This document shows positions 44,662-52,714 of a stretch of 64,000 nt of DNA, piece by piece (position 1 is the stretch's first letter; each line of letters starts with the position of its first letter). Position numbers and translations under genes: made by a program. Source of the stretch: Symplocastrum torsivum CPER-KK1 (GTDB lineage Bacteria; Cyanobacteriota; Cyanobacteriia; Cyanobacteriales; Coleofasciculaceae); NCBI GenBank assembly GCA_019358875.1, contig JAHHIF010000036.1, positions 1-64,000 on the forward strand, read 5' to 3'. Under the pieces are notes generated by a model. It searched no databases, was not told the DNA's origin, and saw only the letters and a list, made by a program, of their open reading frames with translations.

Positions 44662-45268
44662 GCAGGTGCAGCTGTGGCATTTTCATACGTTGCGCTCCAC
44701 AGTTTTGCAGGACTTCTTTTCCTTACGGATAGATGTTCTACTCTGTAGAGTTCAAACTTGACTATATATGAAGTGTATCCCAAACCCCAGAGGGACAACC
44801 AAGAGTGGGCTTGTTGAACTTTTGTCAGGTTTATGCTGTCTACGCAGCGATTAATGGCTGCTAGTTTCACATACCGCCCTGTGTCTTTGGTATGAACTGA
44901 GAATTTTTAAGAATTCTTATCGCACCAAATCTCGCCAAAACTTCGTGAACTTGATAATAACACAAGAGCTAGATTGTTTTCTCTTGTCCTGCCATAAGAT
45001 GCCTTAAAAAATCAGAAAGTGCAATCTGGTTATCCTCCGAGACTGCCTGAAGATGCTAGGATGCTTCTTTCATCTAGCAAAGAAGGAAACTCCAGGAAAA
45101 GACCTTCTTTAGTTAGACTGAGGCTATTGAGCAGGATTTGTGAGAGATTAATCCAGATATAGCAGCTTCTTCTCTAAGAAGTGTTTTTGGCATTTCTCTA
45201 GCAAAAAGCTTTGACAAAAGCGATCGCTTAAGCCGACTTCATTCCTCAGTTCGCATCTTCCCCTACTT
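44662..45268. other. Divergent intergenic region
   Basis: About 600 bp between the divergent GNAT and ACT-domain genes. It has a HIP1 site near 45219 and no supported ORF, tRNA or strong hairpin. It presumably holds promoters for both genes. Confidence 0.5.
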
Positions 45269-45994
45269 ATGGCTGCGGGTTTAAAATCATCCACACTAGA
45301 GCTACTGAAGCGCTTCAATCGGGCGTTTCCTCAGTTCTATGAGCAGTTTGTCAGTAGTGAAATCCAACTACAAAACCTCAGGCTTGCCTATCGGCTTTAC
45401 AAAACTAAACGTGCGGTAATCGAGCTAAAACCAGAAGGCTCTAAAAGTGCCCTGCATTTTGCTTACCGTAACCAGTCTTTTCTCCTGAGTGACATCTTTG
45501 GTGTTCTGGCTGCCTATGGGCTGACGATTCACAGTCTCAGCCTCTATGGTCAAATCACTCCACCCATGCTGGTATTTATCAAGCTAGTTGTATCTCGTGG
45601 CAGCAAAGCCCTAACTAATAAAACAGCAGAAAATGTCTGCCGCGCTGTTCGCGAAGCTTTGGCAGGGCGTTTTGAAGTAGAAGAAATGCTAGCCGTAGAG
45701 TTTAATCTCGACGCTGGTTTGGAGCAGGTAGAAACAGAATTTTATGTCGATCCTGTTTTCCACCTCCCAGCGCTGTTGATCGAAGCAGACAACCAACCTG
45801 GCTTATTTTACAAAGTGATGTACGCTATCTGGCAAGAAGATTTACTAGTCGTCAATGCTAATTTGCTTGTATGGCGCGGACGAACTCGTCTGATTTTGTA
45901 CTTACTCGGACCTAACGAAAGCTTAATTCCTGAGTATTTGGGTCAAAAAATTGCCGAAAGTGTGCGGCAGCGATTACTAGGGCGCCGATTTTAG
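45269..45994 (+). CDS. ACT-domain protein, conserved hypothetical
   Basis: This 241-residue protein seems to contain two ACT-like modules. The first is near residues 65-115 (FAYRNQSFLLSDIFGVLAAYGLTIHSLSLYG, as in GlnD-type ACT repeats). The second is near 165-225 (ALLIEADNQPGLFYKVMYAIWQEDLLVVNANLLVWRGRTRLILYLLG). ACT domains usually bind amino acids or nucleotides to regulate metabolism. No enzyme domain is attached, so a regulatory partner protein or small-molecule sensor is plausible. It is followed 97 bp later by an alpha/beta hydrolase on the same strand. Confidence 0.72.
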   Translation: MAAGLKSSTLELLKRFNRAFPQFYEQFVSSEIQLQNLRLAYRLYKTKRAVIELKPEGSKSALHFAYRNQSFLLSDIFGVLAAYGLTIHSLSLYGQITPPMLVFIKLVVSRGSKALTNKTAENVCRAVREALAGRFEVEEMLAVEFNLDAGLEQVETEFYVDPVFHLPALLIEADNQPGLFYKVMYAIWQEDLLVVNANLLVWRGRTRLILYLLGPNESLIPEYLGQKIAESVRQRLLGRRF

Positions 45995-46091
45995 GAATTG
46001 AGAGAACTGCTTCCTTGCCCTCCTGATCTCCCTTCTCTTCTTCTCCACTCCCATGACAGCCCCAGTACTCATTCTCCGATAGGATGAAAGT

Positions 46092-47024
46092 ATGGCAACC
46101 ATTAATATTTTGGGAGCGCCCCACGCCTACGAATTAACACCTCCCACTGAACCCTCTTCTCCCGTCCTTGTTTTCATCCACGGCTGGCTTTTGAGCCGTA
46201 GCTACTGGCAACCCTTAATTGATAGGTTGGCACCTGATTATCAATGCCTAATTTATGATCTGCGAGGCTTTGGGGAGTCTCAGCCCCCAGTAGATAAAAC
46301 TCACAGGACACGCTCAAACCCTGACACTGAATTACTAAACAAGTTGAATACTGGGGAGGTATCAACCTCTCGCTACACCCTAGCTGCCTATGCGGCTGAT
46401 TTAGGTGTTCTGCTCAAAGAGCTAAACATTGACAAAGCATGGCTGATTGGTCACTCTCTAGGCGGTAGCGTTGCCCTCTGGGGAGCATCTGTTGCCTCAG
46501 AGCGTGTTAAGGGAGTCATTTGCCTTAATGCTGGGGGTGGTATTTATCTTAAAGAAGAATTTGAACGCTTTCGGGCTGCGGGTCAAGAGTTTTTGAAACG
46601 ACGCCCCCGTTGGCTATGCTACATCCCTTTAGTTGACTTGTTGTTTACACGAGTTATGGTTGCACGCCCCTTGGAACGTCGATGGGGGCGTCAGCGCATC
46701 ATTGATTTCGTTGTTGCTCACCCTGAAGCCGCGCTTAGAGCTTTACTGGATTCCACAACAGAAGCTGAGGTTCACCGTTTGCCTCAGGTAGTGTCACAAC
46801 TCCAGCAGCCAGTTTATTTTATTGCTGGTGCTAAAGATACAGTTATGGAACCCAAATATGTACGCCATCTCGCCAGCTTTCACAAGCTCTTTCAAGGCTG
46901 TGGGGAGAATGTGATTGAAATTCCTAGTTGTGGACATATGGCAATGGTAGAGCAGCCAGATGCCGTTAGTATTCAAATTCGTAAGATTATTACTAGCTAC
47001 GATAGTGTCAAATCCGAGAATTAG
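46092..47024 (+). CDS. Alpha/beta hydrolase
   Basis: This 310-residue alpha/beta-hydrolase-fold protein has the oxyanion motif LVFIHGWLLSRSYWQPLIDRL, the strand CLIYDLRGFGESQPP, the nucleophile elbow LIGHSLGGSVALWGASV (Ser about 124), the acid region FIAGAKDTVMEPKYV and the histidine in IEIPSCGHMAMVEQPD. The overall pattern is that of the haloperoxidase/epoxide-hydrolase-like group; the substrate cannot be told. Residues 75-95 (after KTHRTRSNPDTELLNKLNTGEV) form an extra insertion. An earlier ATG lies 8 bp upstream, out of frame. Confidence 0.83.
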   Translation: MATINILGAPHAYELTPPTEPSSPVLVFIHGWLLSRSYWQPLIDRLAPDYQCLIYDLRGFGESQPPVDKTHRTRSNPDTELLNKLNTGEVSTSRYTLAAYAADLGVLLKELNIDKAWLIGHSLGGSVALWGASVASERVKGVICLNAGGGIYLKEEFERFRAAGQEFLKRRPRWLCYIPLVDLLFTRVMVARPLERRWGRQRIIDFVVAHPEAALRALLDSTTEAEVHRLPQVVSQLQQPVYFIAGAKDTVMEPKYVRHLASFHKLFQGCGENVIEIPSCGHMAMVEQPDAVSIQIRKIITSYDSVKSEN

Positions 47025-47292
47025 AGAACTTGCACAAAATCCTCTGGGGATGGCAAACACGTAAGAGATGGTTACGCTTTGTGTAACTGTTCTGCCTGAG
47101 GACTTAAGACGAGACATATTAGCAACAGTTGTCATCTTTGAATCCAATGCCGTTAAGGGTCGGGTGAAATCCTACCAATTGTGTCAAGTGAAACTCGTTT
47201 CGTTAAGTTAGGCAACAGTTGCAACTATTTTCCTCCCTACCCTACCTAAATTGAGGACAAAGACAAACGTCATCTTCTGTACTAGGTGGGTA

Positions 47293-48228
47293 ATGCTGCG
47301 ACAAGATCCCCGAAATTACCAAATACTGTTTCTCTCACTCTTCTTATTTTTAGGTATTGGAACAAGAGACTGGACATTACGACCTGACTTGATTTTAGTT
47401 GTGATAGTTACCTGTCTTCTGACTCAGTGGTTAGCGATATTTGTCTTAGAAAATTCTCAAGGAAAGCTTCTAAATCTGCTGACAAAAAAGTCAGAACTTA
47501 TTGATAAAAGCAATCCTGCTTTTATCACTTTTTTTAAACTGGCTTCACTCAAGAGTGCAATGATTACCGCTTTAGGTTTGAGCTTACTTCTGCGGGCTGA
47601 TCATTACACCACAATGATTCTGGCAGGTTCCTTAGCAATCCTCAGTAAATTTCTATTTCAAGTTGAGCGCAAGCATTTTTTTAATCCTGCAAACTTTGGC
47701 ATAATTGCTGCTCTCATCTTTACGAATGATGCTTGGGTTTCTCCAGGACAGTGGGGAGATGATGGATGGTATGCCCTGTTGTTTTTAGGTACTGGAGGTA
47801 TGGTCTTAAAACGTGTAGGTCGCTGGGATACAACAGCAGCGTTTTTAGGTACTTATGCATTACTTGAAGCGATTCGGAATCTATGGCTAGGTTGGGCTTG
47901 GGATGTCTATTGCCACCGATTAATGAGCGGTTCTTTGTTATTGTTTGCCCTATTTATGATTACAGACCCTCGCTCAATTCCTAAGGCACGGATTGGTCGA
48001 TTAGTTTGGGCTGGGTGTATCGCTATCCTCAGTTTTATTTTGCGAAACTACTTCTTTGTTTCTAGTGGAGTCTTCTGGGCTTTGTTTGCTCTTTCACCTT
48101 TAAGTGTGCTGTTGGATGTTATTTGGTCTGCACCCCAGTTTTCTTGGTTATCAACGGTTTCCAATGCAGATAGCCGTTGTATTGAAGTAGCAACTGAGCG
48201 AGAGTCTGAGCAATATTCTAGAGCCTGA
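47293..48228 (+). CDS. Orphan RnfD/NqrB-like membrane protein
   Basis: This 311-residue integral membrane protein of the RnfD/NqrB/NqrD fold has about nine hydrophobic helices. The segment FKLASLKSAMITALGLSLLLRADHYTTMILAGSLAILSKF and the conserved loop HFFNPANFGIIAALIF match that family. In Rnf and Nqr complexes this subunit binds covalent FMN and helps to move Na+ or H+; the FMN threonine motif (S/D-GAT) is not evident here. None of the other Rnf/Nqr subunits is nearby. The ATG at 47293 is chosen over 47251. It ends 26 bp before the first DUF2330 gene and is very likely in its operon. Confidence 0.8.
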   Translation: MLRQDPRNYQILFLSLFLFLGIGTRDWTLRPDLILVVIVTCLLTQWLAIFVLENSQGKLLNLLTKKSELIDKSNPAFITFFKLASLKSAMITALGLSLLLRADHYTTMILAGSLAILSKFLFQVERKHFFNPANFGIIAALIFTNDAWVSPGQWGDDGWYALLFLGTGGMVLKRVGRWDTTAAFLGTYALLEAIRNLWLGWAWDVYCHRLMSGSLLLFALFMITDPRSIPKARIGRLVWAGCIAILSFILRNYFFVSSGVFWALFALSPLSVLLDVIWSAPQFSWLSTVSNADSRCIEVATERESEQYSRA

Positions 48229-48254
48229 ACTTAATCACCTCATAGGAGTTTGTC

Positions 48255-49562
48255 ATGAAGTTTATTCGTGTCCTGATTAGCCTATTGCTAGCTGTTGTGA
48301 TTGTTATTGGTTTTACTCCAACAGCCTTGGCATTTTGTGGGTTTTATGTGGCAAAAGCTGATACAAAGCTTTACAATCAAGCGTCTCAAGTTGCGATTGC
48401 TCGTAATGGCGATCGCACTATTCTCACGATGGCAAATGATTATCAAGGGGAGGTTAAAGATTTTGCGCTTGTGGTACCAGTGCCTGTCGTTCTCCAGCAA
48501 GACCAAGTGAACGTTGGAGAACCCAAAATTATTGAACGGCTTGATGCTTTTAGTGCCCCTCGACTCGTAGAATATTTTGACCCAGACCCCTGTAATCCTC
48601 CTAGAAGGCAGGCTCAGGTGCGCTCTCCAGAACCGATGGGAGATGCAGGAAGTCGTACAGATGAGAGTGCTTTGGGTGTAACGGTAGAAGCTCGTTTTTC
48701 AGTCGGGGAATATGACATTGTTATTCTCAGTGCTAAGGAATCTAACGGTTTAGAAACCTGGCTAAACCGCAACGGTTATCGGATTCCACAAGGGGCAAAT
48801 CAGCTACTTCAACCCTACATCCGGCAAAACATGAAATTCTTCGTTGCCAAGGTCAATCTCGAAGAATTTGAAAAGGCTGGCTACCAATTCCTGCGTCCCA
48901 TCCAGATGGCTTACGAATCGCCAAAATTTATGCTGCCGATTCGTCTAGGCATGATGAATGCGACCACTGAACAAGACCTGATTGTCTATGTGCTATCGCC
49001 GAAGGGTCAGGCAGAGATTACGAACTATCGCACTGTAAATGTGCCTTCGGATGCGGAGATACCCATCTTCGTCAAGAATGAGTTTGGTGATTTTTACAAC
49101 GCAATGTTCCAAACCGCATACACTCGTGAAGGGAAGAAAGTAGCCTTTCGGGAGTATGCCTGGGATATGGGTAGCTGTGACCCTTGTTCGGCTGACCCTC
49201 TGAATCCAGAAGAACTAAGGAAGGCAGGAGTATTTTGGCTCACGCCAAATATGCTTAATAATGTTTTTATTACTCGTTTGCATGTTCGCTACACTCGCGA
49301 TAAATTTCCAGAAGATTTGATGTTTCAAGAAACGTCAAACCGTCAACAGTTTCAGGGTCGCTATATTTTGCGTCATCCCTTTACAGAGGAGATGACGTGC
49401 CGAGCTGGGCGAGTGTATCAACGGTCGTTGAGCCAACGATTTGAACAAGAGGCTCAGACTTTAGCGAAACTAACAGGGTGGAATATTCAGGATATCCGCA
49501 AGAAAACCAGTGTCACTACTTCCGATCAGCAAACTCTTTGGTGGCGAAATGTTTGGCATTGA
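48255..49562 (+). CDS. Exported DUF2330 protein, copy 1
   Basis: This 435-residue protein has a clear signal peptide (MKFIRVLISLLLAVVIVIGFTPTALA) followed at once by CGFYVAKADTKLYNQASQVAIARNGDRTILTMANDYQG, the DUF2330 start. Other conserved parts are FALVVPVPVVLQQDQVNVG, a cysteine/proline-rich variable linker (about 113-140) and VEARFSVGEYDIVILSAKESNGLETWL. C-terminal SCDPCSADP and TCRAG add cysteines. A GGAG lies upstream of the ATG. It probably acts outside the plasma membrane. It follows the RnfD-like gene by 26 bp and is duplicated directly downstream. The function of DUF2330 is, to my knowledge, undescribed. Confidence 0.88.
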   Translation: MKFIRVLISLLLAVVIVIGFTPTALAFCGFYVAKADTKLYNQASQVAIARNGDRTILTMANDYQGEVKDFALVVPVPVVLQQDQVNVGEPKIIERLDAFSAPRLVEYFDPDPCNPPRRQAQVRSPEPMGDAGSRTDESALGVTVEARFSVGEYDIVILSAKESNGLETWLNRNGYRIPQGANQLLQPYIRQNMKFFVAKVNLEEFEKAGYQFLRPIQMAYESPKFMLPIRLGMMNATTEQDLIVYVLSPKGQAEITNYRTVNVPSDAEIPIFVKNEFGDFYNAMFQTAYTREGKKVAFREYAWDMGSCDPCSADPLNPEELRKAGVFWLTPNMLNNVFITRLHVRYTRDKFPEDLMFQETSNRQQFQGRYILRHPFTEEMTCRAGRVYQRSLSQRFEQEAQTLAKLTGWNIQDIRKKTSVTTSDQQTLWWRNVWH

Positions 49563-49596
49563 GGGTATTGACTTAGGCAGTAGTGCCAATAGTAAG

Positions 49597-49615
49597 GGCG
49601 CAAGACTTGTGCGCC
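49597..49615. repeat. GGCGCA hairpin between the two DUF2330 copies
   Basis: GGCGCA (49597-49602) pairs with TGCGCC (49610-49615) in the 130-bp gap between the duplicates. A similar unit with an 8-bp stem lies at 59608-59627, so both may belong to one small palindromic repeat family. Without a T-run, attenuation rather than termination is possible. Confidence 0.5.
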
Positions 49616-49692
49616 TAGGAGGCTGAACTACTAATCAGATCAATTTCATCTGTTAGTCCAAATCTGAATTTTTCTTATCTTGAGGAGGTGCG

Positions 49693-51027
49693 ATGAAGCA
49701 ATTTCGGCTTTTAGTAATGTTACTGCTAGCGTTGGTGATTGTTATTAGCTTTGCTCCAACAGCTTGGGCATTTTGTGGGTTTTATGTGGCAAAAGCAGAT
49801 ACAAAGCTTTACAATCAAGCGTCTCAAGTCGTTATTGCTCGTAATGGCGATCGCACTATCCTCACGATGGCAAATGATTATCAAGGAGAGGTTAAAGATT
49901 TTGCACTTGTTGTCCCAGTGCCTGTAGTTCTCCAACAAGACCAAGTCAATGTTGGTGACCCTAAGATTATCGAACGGCTTGATGCTTTTAGTGCCCCTCG
50001 ACTCGTAGAATATTTTGACCCCGACCCCTGTAGTCCTCCTCCTGTAAATAGAGTAGGTGGCGCAACTAGAGGAGGGGATGGCGGGGATGTCGCACTCCAA
50101 TCTTCAGCAGCCGATAATGCCTTAGGTGTAACGGTAGAAGCCCGTTTTTCCGTAGGGGAATATGACATTGTTATTCTCAGTGCTAAGGAATCCAATGGTC
50201 TAGAAACCTGGCTCAACCGTAACGGGTACCGGATTCCCCAAGGGGCAAATCAGCTACTTCGACCCTACATCCGCCAGAATATGAAATTCTTCGTTGCTAA
50301 GGTTAATCTCGAAGAGTTTAAAGAAGCTGGTTATCAATTCCTGCGACCGATTCAGATGGCTTACGAATCGCCTAAATTTATGTTGCCGATTCGCTTAGGC
50401 ATGATGAATGCAACAACTGAGCAGGATTTGATTATTTATGTATTATCCCCTCAAGGTCAGGCAGAGATTACAAACTACCGAACTGTTAATATTCCCTCAG
50501 ATGCGGAGATACCTGTCTTCGTTAAAAACGAGTTTGGTGATTTCTACAACGCAATATTCCAAACAGCCTATACTCAGGAAGGTAAGAAGGTCGCTTTTCG
50601 GGAGTACGCTTGGGACATAGGTTGGTGTGACCCTTGTTCCACTGACCCGCTAAGTCCAGAAGAACTGAGGAAATCAGGTGTTTTTTGGCTTAGACCAAAC
50701 ACCCCCAGTAATGTTTTTCTTACCCGTCTCCATGTTCGCTATACACGAGATAAGTTTCCAGAAGATTTGATGTTTCAAGAAACGTCAAATCGCCAACAAT
50801 TCCAAGGACGATATATTTTACGCCATCCGTTTGTTGCTTCACCCTTTACAGAAAATGTAAGTTGCCCTGCGGCTCGACAATATCAGCGGTCGTTGAACCA
50901 ACGATTAGAAAAGGAAATACAGACTTTAGCTAAGTTGACCGGATGGAATGCTCAAGATATTAGAAAGAAAGCTAATCTTTCTCAAAGTCAATCGGCTCCT
51001 TGGTGGCAAAATGTTTTGCCTTATTGA
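49693..51027 (+). CDS. Exported DUF2330 protein, copy 2
   Basis: This 444-residue paralogue of the preceding gene is nearly identical over long stretches. It has signal peptide MKQFRLLVMLLLALVIVISFAPTAWA followed by CGFYVAKAD and a linker that differs completely (PPVNRVGGATRGGDGGDVALQSSAADNA). Near the C terminus WCDPCSTDP is followed by an extra insertion FVASPFTENVSCPAA. A strong ribosome site GAGGAGGTG precedes the ATG. The TnpB element begins exactly at its stop codon: the TGA at 51025-51027 lies within TTGACAC, which is the end of the element. The last codons may have been altered by the insertion (ends WWQNVLPY, copy 1 ends WWRNVWH). Confidence 0.88.
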   Translation: MKQFRLLVMLLLALVIVISFAPTAWAFCGFYVAKADTKLYNQASQVVIARNGDRTILTMANDYQGEVKDFALVVPVPVVLQQDQVNVGDPKIIERLDAFSAPRLVEYFDPDPCSPPPVNRVGGATRGGDGGDVALQSSAADNALGVTVEARFSVGEYDIVILSAKESNGLETWLNRNGYRIPQGANQLLRPYIRQNMKFFVAKVNLEEFKEAGYQFLRPIQMAYESPKFMLPIRLGMMNATTEQDLIIYVLSPQGQAEITNYRTVNIPSDAEIPVFVKNEFGDFYNAIFQTAYTQEGKKVAFREYAWDIGWCDPCSTDPLSPEELRKSGVFWLRPNTPSNVFLTRLHVRYTRDKFPEDLMFQETSNRQQFQGRYILRHPFVASPFTENVSCPAARQYQRSLNQRLEKEIQTLAKLTGWNAQDIRKKANLSQSQSAPWWQNVLPY

Positions 51028-52272
51028 CACTCCCCTGGCTCTCATCCGAGGGGATTCTAGTTTCACAGACAGAACTTGCTCTACCAGGGTTGCCCCAAGT
51101 AGCGTAGAGGCTCCATCTCCACTAGCGTTACTTCCCGGATGCCCTCCGGTAGTTGCTTTGAGCAAAATATTTCTTGCTGCGTTGGTATCCCTGTGAAGAA
51201 CGCAGCCACACGAACAAATATGAGTACGAGTGCTGAGCGATTTCTTGACAATCACCTTACACTGACTGCACTCTTGGCTTGTGTACTGCGGGCTTACGGC
51301 AGCAGCTAGTCTCCCAAACTTGGTAGCAAAATGCTCTAGCCACTGCCTGAACTGATACCAACTAGCATCAGCAATTGATTTTGCTAAACAGTGGTTCTTG
51401 AGCATATTCGCTACTCTTAAGTCTTCATAGGCGATGATGTCGTTAGACATACATACGTTACGCGCTAGTCTTTTAGCGTGTTCATTCCGTTGCCTACTTA
51501 CTCTCAAGTGTTTTCTGGAATACTTAGCCCTTGCTCTCTTGCGACCTGATGACCCTTTTTGCTTCTTGTAGATTTGACGCTGCACCCGTTTGATGTCGGT
51601 TTCAGCCTTCCTCAAGAATTTAGGATTGGGTTCTTGATGCCCATTCGAGTCAGTGTAAAACGATTCAATGCCCACGTCCAAACCAACAGACTGACCCGTG
51701 GGGGGTTGAATATCAACACATTCGACATCTACCGCAAACTGACAGTAATACCCATCAGCACGTCGGACTAAACGAACTCGTTTGATTGATTTGACATCGT
51801 ATTGATGGACATCCCATTTACCTAAAAGCTTCAGTTCACCAATTCCCTTTTTGTCAGTAATTGTGATGCGTCGCTTAGTTTTATGGAGTGACCAGCCTGA
51901 TGTTTTGTACTCTACAGAACGGTTGTCTTTCTGAAAACGTGGGAAGCCTTTCTTACCAGATTTCTTAGACTTGCAGTTAGACGCTCGTAGACTCGCTACC
52001 GCTACGCTATCGTAAAACCGAGAGATTGCCAGCCATCCACGTTCAGCAGCAGCTTGTACTGCCATTGAGTTGAGGTCTTTTACAAATGAGAACTCATTGC
52101 GTAATTCTGTCGAATATTTGTTCAAAGCAAATCGATTGATTTTGGCATCTTTAGGCGCGTCCATCCAGTAACGAATGGCTTTGTTTCTGATGAATTGCAC
52201 CGTTCTGATAGCTTCCTCAATAGCCTTGTACTGACTTGGCTTTGCTTTGATTTTGTATTCGAGAACTCGCAT
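50926..52272 (-). CDS. tnpB: IS200/IS605-family TnpB (RNA-guided nuclease)
   Basis: TnpB is an RNA-guided DNA nuclease, ancestor of Cas12, that helps IS605 elements to be kept. This 448-residue protein has an N-terminal helix-turn-helix-like part and a RuvC core with the three acidic residues in GLDVGIESFYT, IIAYEDLRVANM and LHRDTNAARNILL. The zinc ribbon is CSQCKVIV...CSCGCVLH. It appears intact. After the RuvC core the frame runs through the element's right end and about 32 codons into the antisense strand of the DUF2330 gene, so the last residues are host-derived. AAGGAGG and TATAAT lie upstream of the ATG. Confidence 0.92.
   Translation of the reverse strand: MRVLEYKIKAKPSQYKAIEEAIRTVQFIRNKAIRYWMDAPKDAKINRFALNKYSTELRNEFSFVKDLNSMAVQAAAERGWLAISRFYDSVAVASLRASNCKSKKSGKKGFPRFQKDNRSVEYKTSGWSLHKTKRRITITDKKGIGELKLLGKWDVHQYDVKSIKRVRLVRRADGYYCQFAVDVECVDIQPPTGQSVGLDVGIESFYTDSNGHQEPNPKFLRKAETDIKRVQRQIYKKQKGSSGRKRARAKYSRKHLRVSRQRNEHAKRLARNVCMSNDIIAYEDLRVANMLKNHCLAKSIADASWYQFRQWLEHFATKFGRLAAAVSPQYTSQECSQCKVIVKKSLSTRTHICSCGCVLHRDTNAARNILLKATTGGHPGSNASGDGASTLLGATLVEQVLSVKLESPRMRARGVSIRQNILPPRSRLTLRKISFLSNILSIPSGQLS
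51024..51185 (-). ncRNA. Predicted omega-RNA (reRNA) region at the tnpB 3' end
   Basis: TnpB guide RNAs are made from the 3' end of tnpB across the right end into flanking DNA. Here the minus strand from about 51185 carries a CCGGA-GGGCA-TCCGG hairpin (near 51111-51129), a second G-rich stem, and the terminal TCCCCT...AGGGGA hairpin followed by GTGTCAA at 51030-51024. The guide would begin at 51023 and read TAAGGCAAAACATTTT, antisense to the DUF2330 gene. Boundaries are approximate and expression is inferred. Confidence 0.55.
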
Positions 52273-52282
52273 CTTGTTTTCC

Positions 52283-52324
52283 CCTCCTTGGTTTTATTAT
52301 ACTAAATGTATAGCTACTTGACAG
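52283..52324 (-). promoter_or_regulatory. Promoter and ribosome binding site of tnpB
   Basis: On the minus strand a perfect TATAAT (52301-52296) lies 17 bp after CTGTCA (52324-52319; 4 of 6 matches to TTGACA). Downstream follows AAGGAGGGG (52289-52281) before the ATG at 52272. The -35 region overlaps the upstream region of the divergent RHH gene, so an RHH dimer could control it; that is an inference. Confidence 0.65.
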
Positions 52325-52333
52325 GACGCTTGG

Positions 52334-52483
52334 ATGAAAACAGAGAAAATATTTTTAAGAGTCACTGAATACGAAAAACGGCAACTTAAAGAAGAAGCCG
52401 CTAGACGTGGTATGACCCAATCGGAACTAATTAGAAGTTTAATCGCTCGTTTCCCTGAACCAACGCAGGATAAATCCTGCTAA
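52334..52483 (+). CDS. 49-residue ribbon-helix-helix protein, divergent from tnpB
   Basis: The product MKTEKIFLRVTEYEKRQLKE... has a beta strand (EKIFLRVTE), helix A (EYEKRQLKEEAARRG) and helix B (TQSELIRSLIARF), the pattern of MetJ/Arc/CopG-type DNA-binding proteins, with a short polar tail. It starts 62 bp from the divergent tnpB, and the tnpB -35 box lies 10 bp upstream of its ATG. It has no toxin partner. Repression of the shared promoter region is the likely role, by family analogy. Too short for routine ORF calling. Confidence 0.72.
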   Translation: MKTEKIFLRVTEYEKRQLKEEAARRGMTQSELIRSLIARFPEPTQDKSC

Positions 52484-52499
52484 CTCCCTTTCATCCCTC

Positions 52500-52520
52500 C
52501 TCTCTCATAGAGAGGGTTTT
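52500..52520 (+). terminator. Hairpin plus T-run after the RHH gene / element left end
   Basis: CCTCTCT and AGAGAGG pair with a CAT loop about 15 bp after the RHH stop codon and are followed by GTTTT. It can serve as terminator for the RHH gene and may be the left-end hairpin recognised by a TnpA transposase. Confidence 0.6.
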
Positions 52521-52714
52521 CAGGCTTGTTCCTTATAAGCTGTTGTACCTCTAGAGCGCCAGTCCATTACTCAAGATTTTGGGGTTATCAATGTTTGAGA
52601 AGGGGCAATTGATGAATTGTCCCTTGGACTAGAATGACAGTACTTGTAGTAAGCATAGTCTTGGTTAATGCGATCGCCTTTTAGCTACCTGGGATGAAAG
52701 AAACGCGATCGCGT

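Larger units (their letters stand above)
51024..52545 (-). mobile_element. IS605-type element with TnpB and divergent RHH gene, no TnpA
   Basis: The right end is placed at GTGTCAA (51030-51024 on the minus strand), preceded by a terminal hairpin. The left end lies beyond the RHH gene, near the hairpin at 52500-52520; its exact base is not determined. The element has no tnpA transposase. In typical IS605 elements tnpA sits divergently upstream of tnpB; here a 49-residue RHH gene occupies that place. Mobility would need a TnpA in trans. Confidence 0.7.
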
